A stretch of DNA of 5,822 nucleotides from Xanthobacteraceae bacterium (GCA_030043175.1 JASHYD010000949.1:1-5822), one strand, 5' to 3'. Shown: positions 1 to 5,643, numbered from the stretch's first letter. Numbers and translations are program-made. Notes: generated by a model from the letters alone, not told the origin.

Positions 1-1
1 T

Positions 2-1069
2 GCGGGCTTCGTTTTTCTGAGGAGTACTTGGCGGGCGCTGGCGAAAGCGCGTCCCGGCCGCTGGGTGCCTCTGCCGCGCCTTGGCCGGCGTCGGCTCGCT
101 CTGACCGTATTGGCTCTCGGTGGCGCGATGGCCTTCGTCTGGCAGTATGGCGATTTGCCGTGGCTCGCTGGCTACTTGGTCCGCTTACTTTGGCTCGCCG
201 TAAAGGCGGCATATGGAAATCGGGACGCCATTTGGCAAGCGGTCCAGGCAATCCATGAAAACAAGGAAACGATAGCGCAGGTTGTGAAAGGCATCGTGAG
301 CGCAATCGCCACTCACGTGACACTAGAGGTAGCCAGGGTCGTGGTCGACTTTGCGCTGTCGATCGTCCGGTTTGCGTCGCCCGTTGCATTGCCAGTCGCA
401 CGGTATGGGTATGCGGGTTACAAATACGCGCGTCAGTGGCTTCCGCGCGTCGAGCCCACGCGACGCCAACGCGATTGGCTACATGGCGCCGCCAGTGTGG
501 CTGCCGGGTCGCTCTTTGGTTTCGCTAATCTCCCTTTTCCTCAGATTCCAGATGGGCTGTGGGCGGCCTCGGTACCGGGGCTTATTCTTTTTGCCGGGCA
601 GAGGCCCGGTCTGACGCTCAGGATCGGTCGTGTGGGCGGCCATATGAGCCGCTATCTGATCGATCATTTACGCATCGCAACAAAATGCATGCGGGCCCAC
701 CCGAGAGGGGCTCTGGGTATCGCCGGCGGGGCTATAGTGGGCGGGGCGGTGGTTGGCGTTTTTCATGCATCCGATGCACTGTCGGGTGTTGCCATCATAT
801 GGGGGACACTCAAGGCCGGCTATTCGACCGCCGCGGTCGCGTCGATCATTGCCGCAGTGCGCGGGACCGCCGAAATCATCTCGCACGTGAGACAAGCAGG
901 CAGCGCCGTAGCTATAGGCGCCAATGCGAGCAGCCAAACTGCGGCCCGCTGGCTCATTGCACTTGGCCGTAGCTTGCCGAACGCAGCAGAAAGACTTATG
1001 TCGCACGCGTCGTCGGTGTCCCCGACACGAGAGCTCACTCCGGGCTTGCGCCCAATTTCCGCAGGGTGA
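2..1069 (+). CDS. Hypothetical Ala/Gly-rich membrane protein, probably 5'-partial
   Basis: The frame is open from the left edge to TGA at 1069. The first in-window start is GTG at 65, which has no Shine-Dalgarno site. The codons before it read like coding sequence (FLRSTWRALAKARPGRW), so the true start is probably outside the window. Numbering from GTG65 (334 residues): a basic start (RLGRRR, 5-10) precedes a hydrophobic helix at 11-28 and a second at 32-48. Amphipathic stretches follow at about 75-120. A hydrophobic stretch at 140-178 contains Pro/Phe-rich NLPFPQIP. A glycine-zipper-like segment (GIAGGAIVGGAVVGV, 218-232) lies in a further hydrophobic block to about 265. The tail from 310 is polar. 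No catalytic motif or known family is recognised. It converges on the ku relic, and the two 3' ends overlap. It could belong to a conjugative or phage-derived element, but nothing in the sequence proves this. Confidence 0.6.
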   Translation, partial: AGFVFLRSTWRALAKARPGRWVPLPRLGRRRLALTVLALGGAMAFVWQYGDLPWLAGYLVRLLWLAVKAAYGNRDAIWQAVQAIHENKETIAQVVKGIVSAIATHVTLEVARVVVDFALSIVRFASPVALPVARYGYAGYKYARQWLPRVEPTRRQRDWLHGAASVAAGSLFGFANLPFPQIPDGLWAASVPGLILFAGQRPGLTLRIGRVGGHMSRYLIDHLRIATKCMRAHPRGALGIAGGAIVGGAVVGVFHASDALSGVAIIWGTLKAGYSTAAVASIIAAVRGTAEIISHVRQAGSAVAIGANASSQTAARWLIALGRSLPNAAERLMSHASSVSPTRELTPGLRPISAG

Positions 1070-1664
1070 TTTCGTTTCGCCGCCGTGGTGCAGCTGTGAC
1101 GCGAGCCTGCCACAGCGAATTTCCGAGCTTGGTATCCCGTACGTCTTCGAAGCAATCCTTTTCGCCACGGACCTCAAGAGGAAACCTAAGCGGCGTTCCC
1201 ACATGAGTCATTTTGCCACCGAGCTCCACAACGATGATGTCCTCGCGACTCGTGAGTACGATCCGAGAATCGCGACCATGTTCATTTTTTTATGACTTGC
1301 CGGATCACGACAAAGGCCATGCCATCAGGCGTGATGTAGTATCGGACGGATATTATAGAGTTCGTCGATCTCGTCGCGCGGAACGAACTCGCCAATCTCT
1401 TAGGGAGCCGCTCTCCAGCACAATTGCCCCAAGTTCTCCATCGGTGATGTCGATGTATTCTCCCTTGCCTACCTCGCATCCATTTTCGATCTGTTCGGAC
1501 CTTGCGATACCGGATGCGGTTGACTGTTTTGCCATTGATCCCTTGATCTGGAACCTGGCTTCTTGCGTTCGCTCGTCGCTGGAAGGAGCGAAATTGGACA
1601 GGATAGAAATCGGACAGGATACAAGCGAAAGACGCAAAGCCCTTCCAGTACGTACGGGGGCCAT
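1035..1664 (-). pseudogene. ku: Decayed bacterial Ku (NHEJ DNA-end-binding) gene, multiple frameshifts
   Basis: Bacterial Ku is a homodimer that encircles DNA ends and recruits ligase LigD for non-homologous end joining. No single frame is long here, but successive minus-strand frames give collinear Ku segments. These are ATG at 1664; YWKG (1650-1639); LRLSLVSCPIS (about 1637-1605) followed by LLPATSERKK; INGKTVNRIRYRKV (about 1545-1500); ENGCEVGKGEYIDITD and AIVLES (about 1490-1410); EFVPRDEIDELYNIRP (about 1390-1343); YYITPDG with AFVVIRQVIKK (about 1341-1285); RIVLTSREDIIVVELGGK then VGTPLRFPLEVRGEKD and CFEDV (1265 to about 1130). Each matches the Ku beta-barrel order. At least six frame changes are needed. 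One follows from a 16-bp duplication at 1590-1621. Another lies at a T7 run on the plus strand (1285-1291). Homology fades near 1116, so the C-terminal third is missing. No ligD is visible nearby. Confidence 0.85.
1590..1621. repeat. 16-bp tandem duplication inside the ku relic
   Basis: Two adjacent 16-bp units, 1590-1605 (gaaattggacaggata) and 1606-1621 (gaaatcggacaggata), differ at one base. Read on the minus strand, removing one unit restores an uninterrupted Ku reading, SLVSCPIS directly followed by LLPATSERKK. The duplication therefore accounts for this frameshift: 16 is not a multiple of 3. Confidence 0.9.
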
Positions 1665-1809
1665 TGCACGTCCCTCGCAGACAATTACTCAACGCCATTG
1701 TTGCTAAAGCCGATCCGATGTGTTGATCAGCGGTTGCTATGCTGGCATTGTTCTTGTGCTCCGCTGGTAAAGCTTCTGTGAGAACCTTACGCGGTTACCG
1801 AGTCGACGA

Positions 1810-1855
1810 AACCCGGGCTGCCTTGGACCGTTAACCCGGGCTGCCTTGGGCCGCT
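1810..1855. repeat. 23-bp tandem duplication upstream of the 1908 gene
   Basis: The units 1810-1832 and 1833-1855 abut directly and differ at two of 23 positions. Both begin aacccgggctgccttgg; the ends are accgtt and gccgct. The repeat lies 53 bp before the ATG at 1908, so it would sit in the promoter or leader of that gene. Confidence 0.9.
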
Positions 1856-1895
1856 AAGGAACAATCCGTCTAGCGCAACGATCGTCTGGGGCAAC

Positions 1896-1902
1896 GAAGG
1901 AG
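1896..1902 (+). promoter_or_regulatory. Ribosome binding site for the gene at 1908
   Basis: GAAGGAG followed by a 5-base spacer and ATG. It is one of the strongest Shine-Dalgarno matches in the window. It argues that the short signal-peptide frame was once a real gene. Confidence 0.75.
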
Positions 1903-1907
1903 CTACG

Positions 1908-2114
1908 ATGAAAAGAACTTTTGGTTTGCTCACTGGCGCCGCAACTGCGCTCGCATGGCTGGCGCTCGCACCAGACGCCAACGCGCACGTGCGGTATTTC
2001 GGTCAATAGGGCAATTACTATGGTGCCCCACCGTTTGGTCGGAGCCCGATGTATGCTTCGGCGACCCGCGACAATCCAAGTCACCGAGATTTCCAGAACG
2101 GGCCATGCGGTTAA
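1908..2114 (+). pseudogene. Short secreted protein relic with N-terminal His after signal cleavage; in-frame TAG
   Basis: ATG1908 follows GAAGGAG. Residues 1-26 form a textbook Sec signal peptide: MKRT, a hydrophobic core, then APDANA as cleavage site. The mature chain would start with His (HVRYFGQ). TAG at 2007-2009 stops it after 33 residues. The same frame then continues as GNYYGAPPFGRSPMY to DFQNGPCG before TAA at 2112-2114, so TAG probably replaced CAG. A His exactly at the mature N terminus, with a GPCG motif about 40 residues later, recalls copper 'histidine brace' proteins of the lytic polysaccharide monooxygenase type. In those, the signal peptide also ends before His, and GPCG occurs early in one bacterial subgroup. 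The resemblance is short and the downstream domain is not visible, so this assignment is weak. A small Gly/Tyr-rich secreted peptide is the alternative. Confidence 0.5.
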
Positions 2115-2258
2115 GCGCAGAGGTCCCCATGCGCCGGGTGGCTCTGGCTGCCCGACATTTTTATTTCTCTGCTCATGAGGTCAGCCACGGGCTCATCTTT
2201 GGGTGAGTCATTCAAACCATCGGCGGCGAACCGCTTCCGAGGACACAGGGAAAAGGCA

Positions 2259-2747
2259 ATGTCAGGGATCGATGTCAGAAGCTCCGATGGCAGAATTGCG
2301 AGTTCTGCGACTGCTCCGTATGTCCGCGGTGCGTCGAGAACTGGCCCGATCAAATACATGCCTGGTTTCTTATACATACTGGCTCTTTTCATAGCGGGGA
2401 AGTTCATCTTCCCGGATCCGAGGGCCACTCTGGTCGAGTGGGGGCAGTATCATCTCTCTTGGGTTGAGGTCCTCATGGTCGCTGCTGCGATGATGGCGAT
2501 GGCCGAGCAGCTAAAGGTCTCTTATCCTGGAGTCGATAATACGATCGAAGCTATCTTGATGAGTGCAGTCGCGGGTATTCAGGTCTTGCTTTTCGCCCTT
2601 GGGGCGGCCGGTGTTGAGCCACTTGGTATGTTTAACAATACTGAGTTTCTTATGCTTACTTTGATCAGCCTGACTCAGTCTGTCGTTGCGATTTTGATCA
2701 ACGCCAGGACGCTGCGGCGGACGATCGGCGTAGGCGACAACAGCTAA
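2259..2747 (+). CDS. Hypothetical four-helix integral membrane protein (162 aa)
   Basis: The frame can be extended upstream to 2175. I chose ATG2259 because AGGGA (2247-2251) precedes it by 7 bases, and the extra 28 upstream residues are polar and lack a site of their own. After a soluble N-terminal tail rich in Ser, Arg and Gly (1-32), four hydrophobic helices are predicted by eye at about 34-52 (MPGFLYILALFIAGKF), 66-85, 96-118 and 129-148. The C terminus is short and basic (RTLRRTIGVGDNS). Acidic and amide residues lie within or beside helices (E70, E83, Q84, E98, Q140). No family is recognised. Size and topology would fit a holin-like or small accessory membrane protein, but no lysis genes are nearby. 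It is codirectional with the relic at 1908 and converges on the MBL hydrolase. Confidence 0.65.
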   Translation: MSGIDVRSSDGRIASSATAPYVRGASRTGPIKYMPGFLYILALFIAGKFIFPDPRATLVEWGQYHLSWVEVLMVAAAMMAMAEQLKVSYPGVDNTIEAILMSAVAGIQVLLFALGAAGVEPLGMFNNTEFLMLTLISLTQSVVAILINARTLRRTIGVGDNS

Positions 2748-2964
2748 AGTCGGCAAGCCTATGGCGATCGCCGCGCGCGGGATCCGGTGGAGGTCGTCGA
2801 CTGTCTTCTGACCCCCTCACTGGCTGCCCCGAATATGGATACGGTGGCAGCCTCGCTGTAGGCGAAGGGTCGGCAGGAAGTACGCTCTTTTCGGGGTTGA
2901 AAGAACGGTGTGGCCGAATGAGCATGGGCATTGTTGCTCGTGCCGCGATCAGCACTGAGCGTCA
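2748..2964. other. Convergent intergenic gap; no gene seen
   Basis: The stops of the 162-residue membrane protein (plus) and the MBL hydrolase (minus) face each other across this gap. Short frames exist on both strands but have neither ribosome binding sites nor recognisable motifs. The 10-bp palindrome GGCGATCGCC lies near 2763. I could not find a hairpin followed by a T run for either gene. Confidence 0.5.
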
Positions 2965-3975
2965 CTAGATGACCGTCAGATCATGACCAACAATAATCTC
3001 TCCCTTGAAAAACCTTCTCGCAGCAACCTGCCACGATGCGTCGCTGACGGAGGGAGGACCGATGTGCGAAAGTACTAGCGTTTTCACGCCAGCCTCTTGC
3101 GCGATCCGTCCCGCGTCTTCTGCGGAGGTATGGTCTGCGTGCATGTGAGCCATAGCAGCGTCCAACGATGCTAGTCCAGGACCAGCCACAGCAAGCTGTT
3201 GTCGTACGAATACCTCGATAGCAGGGAAGTCCATCGCTTCGTGGACCAGAACATCGGCCCCTTTAGCCATTTGGGCGACCGCCTCCTGCGCGGTCGTATC
3301 GCCCGAGAACACAATCGACCGATCGGGAAAATCGAACCGATATCCGAGTGCCGGTGTCACCGGCGGATGCTGCACCACGACTGAGGTGACCGTCACGTTG
3401 TCGTCCTGCATGACTGGACCTGAGTTTTGAACCTCCTGCACTTCGATGGTTCGAAGCGGCGGTATCCGAAAATCCTGTGCCCAGAAATCGATTGTCGCCT
3501 TCGCTGAGCGAAAGTAGTCCTCCGTCATCTGTACAAGCGGGGGCGGTCCATAGGCGCGAACGGACTGGCGCATGCCCGACACCCAGCCGATGATCAGCAA
3601 AGGTCCGTATTCAATATTGTGGTCCGGGTGATGGTGCGTGATGAAGATTGAGCGCAGGGCGCTGAAGGGGATGCCTGTACGCGCATACTCGTTGGTAGTG
3701 CCTAGACCGCAATCGAGCACATAGGCTGCGCCGTTGTGAACCATCAAATTTGACGCCATACGGCGCGGAAGACCTGGAATCGGACCTGACCCCGTACCAA
3801 GGAGGACGAGCTTTGTACCCTTGGCATCCTTGAGTGCAGCTTGTGCGCGCGCGGCCGCAGCGTCAATATCTTCTGCCCGCGCAATCGTAGGTGATGTTGC
3901 GACAGTTAAAGCGGGTGCAGCTGCGATACTTGCTAGCAAAGTACGTCGAGAGACGAAGTGCGTCGCATTCTGCAT
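2965..3975 (-). CDS. Tat-exported MBL-fold metallo-hydrolase (RNase Z / arylsulfatase-like)
   Basis: This 336-residue protein starts at ATG3975 behind GAGGAGA. The N terminus carries a twin-arginine signal (SRRTLLA at 9-15, then a hydrophobic AAAPALTVA core and an ARA cleavage site near 34), so the folded enzyme is predicted to be exported to the periplasm. The mature domain has the metallo-beta-lactamase zinc ligands: LLGTGSG opening strand (58-64), THHHPDH (113-119) as the HxHxDH motif, His203 in VQHPPVTPALGYRF, Asp226 in FSGDTT, the DHTSAEDAGRIA helix (281-291) and His304 in LSHIGPP. The order and the HTS/LSH C-terminal motifs fit the RNase Z-like MBL subgroup, which includes secreted arylsulfatases and phosphodiesterases. 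The substrate cannot be deduced. All expected metal ligands and the usual length are present, so the gene is probably functional. It stands alone as a single-gene unit. Confidence 0.92.
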   Translation of the reverse strand: MQNATHFVSRRTLLASIAAAPALTVATSPTIARAEDIDAAAARAQAALKDAKGTKLVLLGTGSGPIPGLPRRMASNLMVHNGAAYVLDCGLGTTNEYARTGIPFSALRSIFITHHHPDHNIEYGPLLIIGWVSGMRQSVRAYGPPPLVQMTEDYFRSAKATIDFWAQDFRIPPLRTIEVQEVQNSGPVMQDDNVTVTSVVVQHPPVTPALGYRFDFPDRSIVFSGDTTAQEAVAQMAKGADVLVHEAMDFPAIEVFVRQQLAVAGPGLASLDAAMAHMHADHTSAEDAGRIAQEAGVKTLVLSHIGPPSVSDASWQVAARRFFKGEIIVGHDLTVI

Positions 3976-3980
3976 TGTTC

Positions 3981-3987
3981 TCTCCTC
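3981..3987 (-). promoter_or_regulatory. Ribosome binding site of the MBL hydrolase
   Basis: GAGGAGA on the minus strand lies 5 bases upstream of ATG3975. It fixes the start that includes the whole Tat signal peptide. Confidence 0.75.
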
Positions 3988-4012
3988 GTGTTGGGTTTGA
4001 ATGGGCCTGTTA

Positions 4013-4028
4013 CACGGTGATCACCTTG
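4013..4028. promoter_or_regulatory. Palindrome upstream of the MBL hydrolase, possible operator
   Basis: GGTGATCACC (4016-4025) is a perfect 10-bp palindrome. It extends to a 16-bp palindrome with one mismatched pair (CAC...TTG outer bases). It sits about 40 bp before the MBL start codon, where a repressor site would be expected. No regulator gene is next to it, so function is inferred from position and symmetry alone. Confidence 0.3.
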
Positions 4029-4239
4029 CTGAACACCATACGCCAGGAGATCGTCGGCGAACGAATTGACGATAAAGAGCGGCACCGACATGGAGCACGA
4101 GCGAGGCAAGGAGAAGGGGCGATGCCGTGCGATAGCTGGGGCGGATGGTACAGAAATCGGTAGTAACGTGCTTTCTCCGCTAAAGATCAGCTGCGCTGCG
4201 CCGCTCAGCGCCATCATTCCTCTGCCGCGTGCGGTCATC

Positions 4240-4614
4240 CTAGTATGACGACGTAGAAATGGACATGCGCCATCTGGGATGTGCGCTCCTGCTAGCACGA
4301 CGATCCGAGCATCGGTCTCGGCTTTTGATCAAAGCCCACGCCACCAGACGATCGGAAGGATCATCAAGGCCGCCGCTCGGGCTGCGATCGGTACGTGGAC
4401 GCGCAAGGATGACCGCTTTTGCTGCAAAGTCCACGGCGCCGGGAGCAGGCAGCCCGAGTCTGAACTCAGGATGCTCGAACGCAGCCCGAAAGGGTGCGGT
4501 CGGTTCCCAAATGGCATAGTTCAAATAGGTCGGGCTTTCGACCGATTGCGGGGCTTCACCGATCTGGTGTTCGATCGGGAAGGCGCGGCCAACAGGCCAC
4601 AGCAGCGACATCAT
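4240..4614 (-). pseudogene. Possible remnant of an ABM (antibiotic-biosynthesis-monooxygenase) domain protein
   Basis: A 124-codon minus-strand frame starts at ATG4614. Residues 30-37 (YLNYAIWE) and 42-51 (FRAAFEHPEF) resemble the central strand and following helix of ABM/HmoA-like dimeric alpha-beta barrel proteins, where a V/LNxAxWE strand is followed by an alpha helix ending HPEF. The N-terminal strand and helix expected before this are not seen. After about residue 76 (LARPRTD) the chain turns into a low-complexity Arg/Ser-rich tail unlike the family, suggesting a frameshift or loss of the normal end. AAGGGA lies a few bases before the start codon. The call is tentative. A short unrelated protein, or no gene at all, remains possible. 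Confidence 0.35.
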
Positions 4615-4742
4615 TGGTCCCTTTTCGAGTTGATACTAACTGCCAAAGTGTGGGCGGGCCGAGTTTCCGGGATCTGTCCGTCAGGTAAAGTTTTGTAAAG
4701 TGCGGCCCGTTGGCGGTCGAAAAGCTTATCGAGGCTCATCAT
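4611..4742 (-). CDS. Small 43-codon frame overlapping the next start (ATGATG)
   Basis: ATG4742 to TGA 4613-4611 encodes MMSLDKLFDRQRAALYKTLP and 23 more residues ending NSKRDQ. The stop overlaps the ATGATG at 4614-4609 that begins the ABM-like frame, the arrangement seen in translationally coupled genes. The N-terminal half looks helical and charged. No family is recognised and no good ribosome binding site was found. It may be a real short gene, the displaced N-terminal part of the ABM-like gene in another frame, or chance. Confidence 0.2.
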   Translation of the reverse strand: MMSLDKLFDRQRAALYKTLPDGQIPETRPAHTLAVSINSKRDQ

Positions 4743-4752
4743 TCGGATATGC

Positions 4753-4901
4753 TCAGACTGTCGCCTGCAGCAGCCTATTGGCATCGTTTATCGACGACCG
4801 GATTGACTCAAAATGGGCCGTCCGGCTTGGGCGGCCGTCGAGGAACCGGTCAAAGAATTTCCTGAGCCCGCCGACTTGAATTGCGGTAGGAGAATATACC
4901 A
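4753..4901 (-). other. Start-less minus-strand coding-like fragment
   Basis: A frame without an ATG, open from a TAA just upstream to TGA at 4755-4753, reads YSPTAIQVGGLRKFFDRFLD and then GRPSRTAHFESIRSSINDAN. Its composition looks like a genuine helical C terminus rather than noise. Its 5' end coincides with the place where isochorismatase homology begins on the other strand (about 4890). It may be the tail of a gene cut at the same junction. I cannot name a family. Confidence 0.25.
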
Positions 4902-5257
4902 GTTACAATCAAAGGCACCGAAAGATGTCAAATCATCCTCAAGCTAATCCCTCAGGCAGGCGATTCCCTGATTATCAAGAAGCGCTATAATGCGTTTTTG
5001 GAACAGAGCTGGAACAGATCATTCTGGCGCAAGGTGTAGACACGCTCGTGCTGGCCGGTATCAACACGCGCGCCTGCGTTCGAATGACAGCGATCGGTGC
5101 TTATCAGCGGGATCTGGAGGTCATCATCGCGCAAGAAGCATTCGGCTCGTACGATCGAGACTATGAAGCCATTTCGTTGCACTACATGAGTGGCAAGATT
5201 GCCTTTGTCGGTTTAGTCGCTGAAGTCGAGTTGCGCGTCCGCGGGATCGATTTGTGA
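4890..5257 (+). pseudogene. Isochorismatase-family cysteine hydrolase, N-terminally truncated and frameshifted
   Basis: The family hydrolyses C-N or ether bonds (nicotinamidase, N-carbamoylsarcosine amidase, biuret hydrolase, isochorismatase) with an Asp-Lys-Cys triad. The first frame reads PVTIKGTERCQII, then PQAGDSLIIKKRYNAF, with the catalytic Lys region KKRYNAF at about 4977-4997. A single missing T in the T5 run at 4995-4999 shifts the frame. With one T restored it reads NAFFGTELEQIILAQG, then TLVLAGINTRACVRMTAI (nucleophile Cys codon 5075-5077), AYQRDLEVIIAQEAFGSYD, SLHYMSGKIA and stop TGA 5257. The N-terminal half with the catalytic Asp is absent: TAG lies just upstream at 4887-4889, and nothing upstream in any frame resembles it. 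It is therefore a relic of about 120 codons from a family usually near 200 residues. The exact substrate class is not determinable. Confidence 0.85.
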
Positions 5258-5277
5258 GGCTGACCCTTCTCTGGGCA

Positions 5278-5294
5278 GCGGTCAATTCGACCGC
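5278..5294. terminator. Hairpin just after the isochorismatase relic, terminator-like without T run
   Basis: GCGGTC and GACCGC pair perfectly around a 5-base loop (AATTC), about 20 bp past the TGA at 5257. There is no following T run, so intrinsic termination is uncertain. Confidence 0.3.
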
Positions 5295-5410
5295 GCTTGG
5301 GTCCCATACGGAACGGGTCACATCTCACCCCATTGCGTGCCGGTGCTTCTCCTTGCTACCGGTTGACTCGCGGTCGATTTTGCCGGGGGCCTTTTGGACC
5401 CGAAGGGGGC

Positions 5411-5444
5411 TGGCCCAGTAGGCGTAGTGGCCCAGTAGGTGTAG
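5411..5444. repeat. 17-bp tandem duplication
   Basis: Units 5411-5427 (tggcccagtaggcgtag) and 5428-5444 (tggcccagtaggtgtag) abut and differ at one base. They lie in the non-coding convergent region. Confidence 0.9.
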
Positions 5445-5457
5445 AGGGTGCAGCGGG

Positions 5458-5485
5458 GCAAGGGGCCCGGCGTCCGGGCTCTTGC
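5458..5485. other. Strong GC-rich hairpin in the convergent gap
   Basis: Outer arms GCAAG/CTTGC (5458-5462, 5481-5485) enclose a perfect inner stem GCCCGG/CCGGGC (5465-5470, 5474-5479) with loop CGT and a small internal bulge. It could act as a bidirectional stop for the two converging genes or be a piece of a palindromic repeat. No T run follows on either strand. Confidence 0.45.
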
Positions 5486-5556
5486 CTACGTCACGGTCAC
5501 TTCCCCAGGGACGCCAAAAACATCCGCAGGGTCTAACCCCCTCGCTGGTCCTTCTG

Positions 5557-5639
5557 CTTTCGAAGTCAGACCCACGCTTGGCGGGTGGGCGTTGTCATTA
5601 CCAGGCGACTTGACCGGAAGTCAGCAGCGACTTCGAAAG
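5557..5639. repeat. Perfect 11-bp inverted repeat with 61-bp spacer
   Basis: CTTTCGAAGTC (5557-5567) and GACTTCGAAAG (5629-5639) are exact reverse complements. The right arm ends 4 bp before the amidase stop codon. A partial extra copy of the core (GAAGTCAG) occurs at 5617-5624. Confidence 0.7.
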
Positions 5640-5643
5640 GGCG

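Larger units (their letters stand above)
1665..1907. other. Gap between ku relic and secreted-peptide relic; no convincing gene
   Basis: This stretch would hold the ku promoter (minus strand) and the leader of the gene starting at 1908. The only plus-strand frame with any shape is a 31-codon one, ATG 1739 to TAA 1834 (ending DETRAALDR). It runs into the tandem duplication and has no clear ribosome binding site, so I do not call it a gene. No clean promoter hexamers or terminator were identified. Confidence 0.5.
5258..5643. other. Non-coding convergent region with hairpins and repeats
   Basis: This stretch of nearly 390 bases lies between the isochorismatase relic (plus) and the amidase end (minus). 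Frames on both strands are Pro/Gly/Arg-rich without motifs or ribosome binding sites. It contains a hairpin at 5278, a 17-bp tandem duplication at 5411, a strong GC hairpin at 5458 and a spaced inverted repeat at 5557-5639. No gene is supported. Confidence 0.55.

Noticed and set aside
28..258. Plus-strand frame from TTG28 preceded by GAGGAG
   Set aside because: It is out of frame with the long membrane protein it overlaps, is Ala/Arg/Ser-rich without motifs, and the longer frame is open across the same stretch.
593..610. Perfect CCGGGC/GCCCGG hairpin beside a T5 run
   Set aside because: It lies inside a coding frame, and the T run is on the wrong side for termination on either strand.
668..1204. 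Long minus-strand frame opposite the left-edge protein (178 codons)
   Set aside because: It is Arg/Cys/Gly-rich and antisense to a better frame. Only its first part overlaps the ku relic, and in the wrong frame.
1213..1707. 164-codon plus-strand frame
   Set aside because: It is antisense to the ku relic, whose segments explain the sequence; no ribosome binding site or family motif.
1742..1762. TGGCATT-N4-TTGT resembling a sigma-54 promoter
   Set aside because: The required -12 GC is replaced by GT and no TGT-N10-ACA activator site was found upstream, so it is probably chance.
4020..4091. MSVPLFIVNSFADD from minus-strand ATG4091, like a PhzF-family N terminus
   Set aside because: The likeness covers only about a dozen residues, has no ribosome binding site, and the following sequence in every frame lacks the expected PhzF glycine/asparagine motif.
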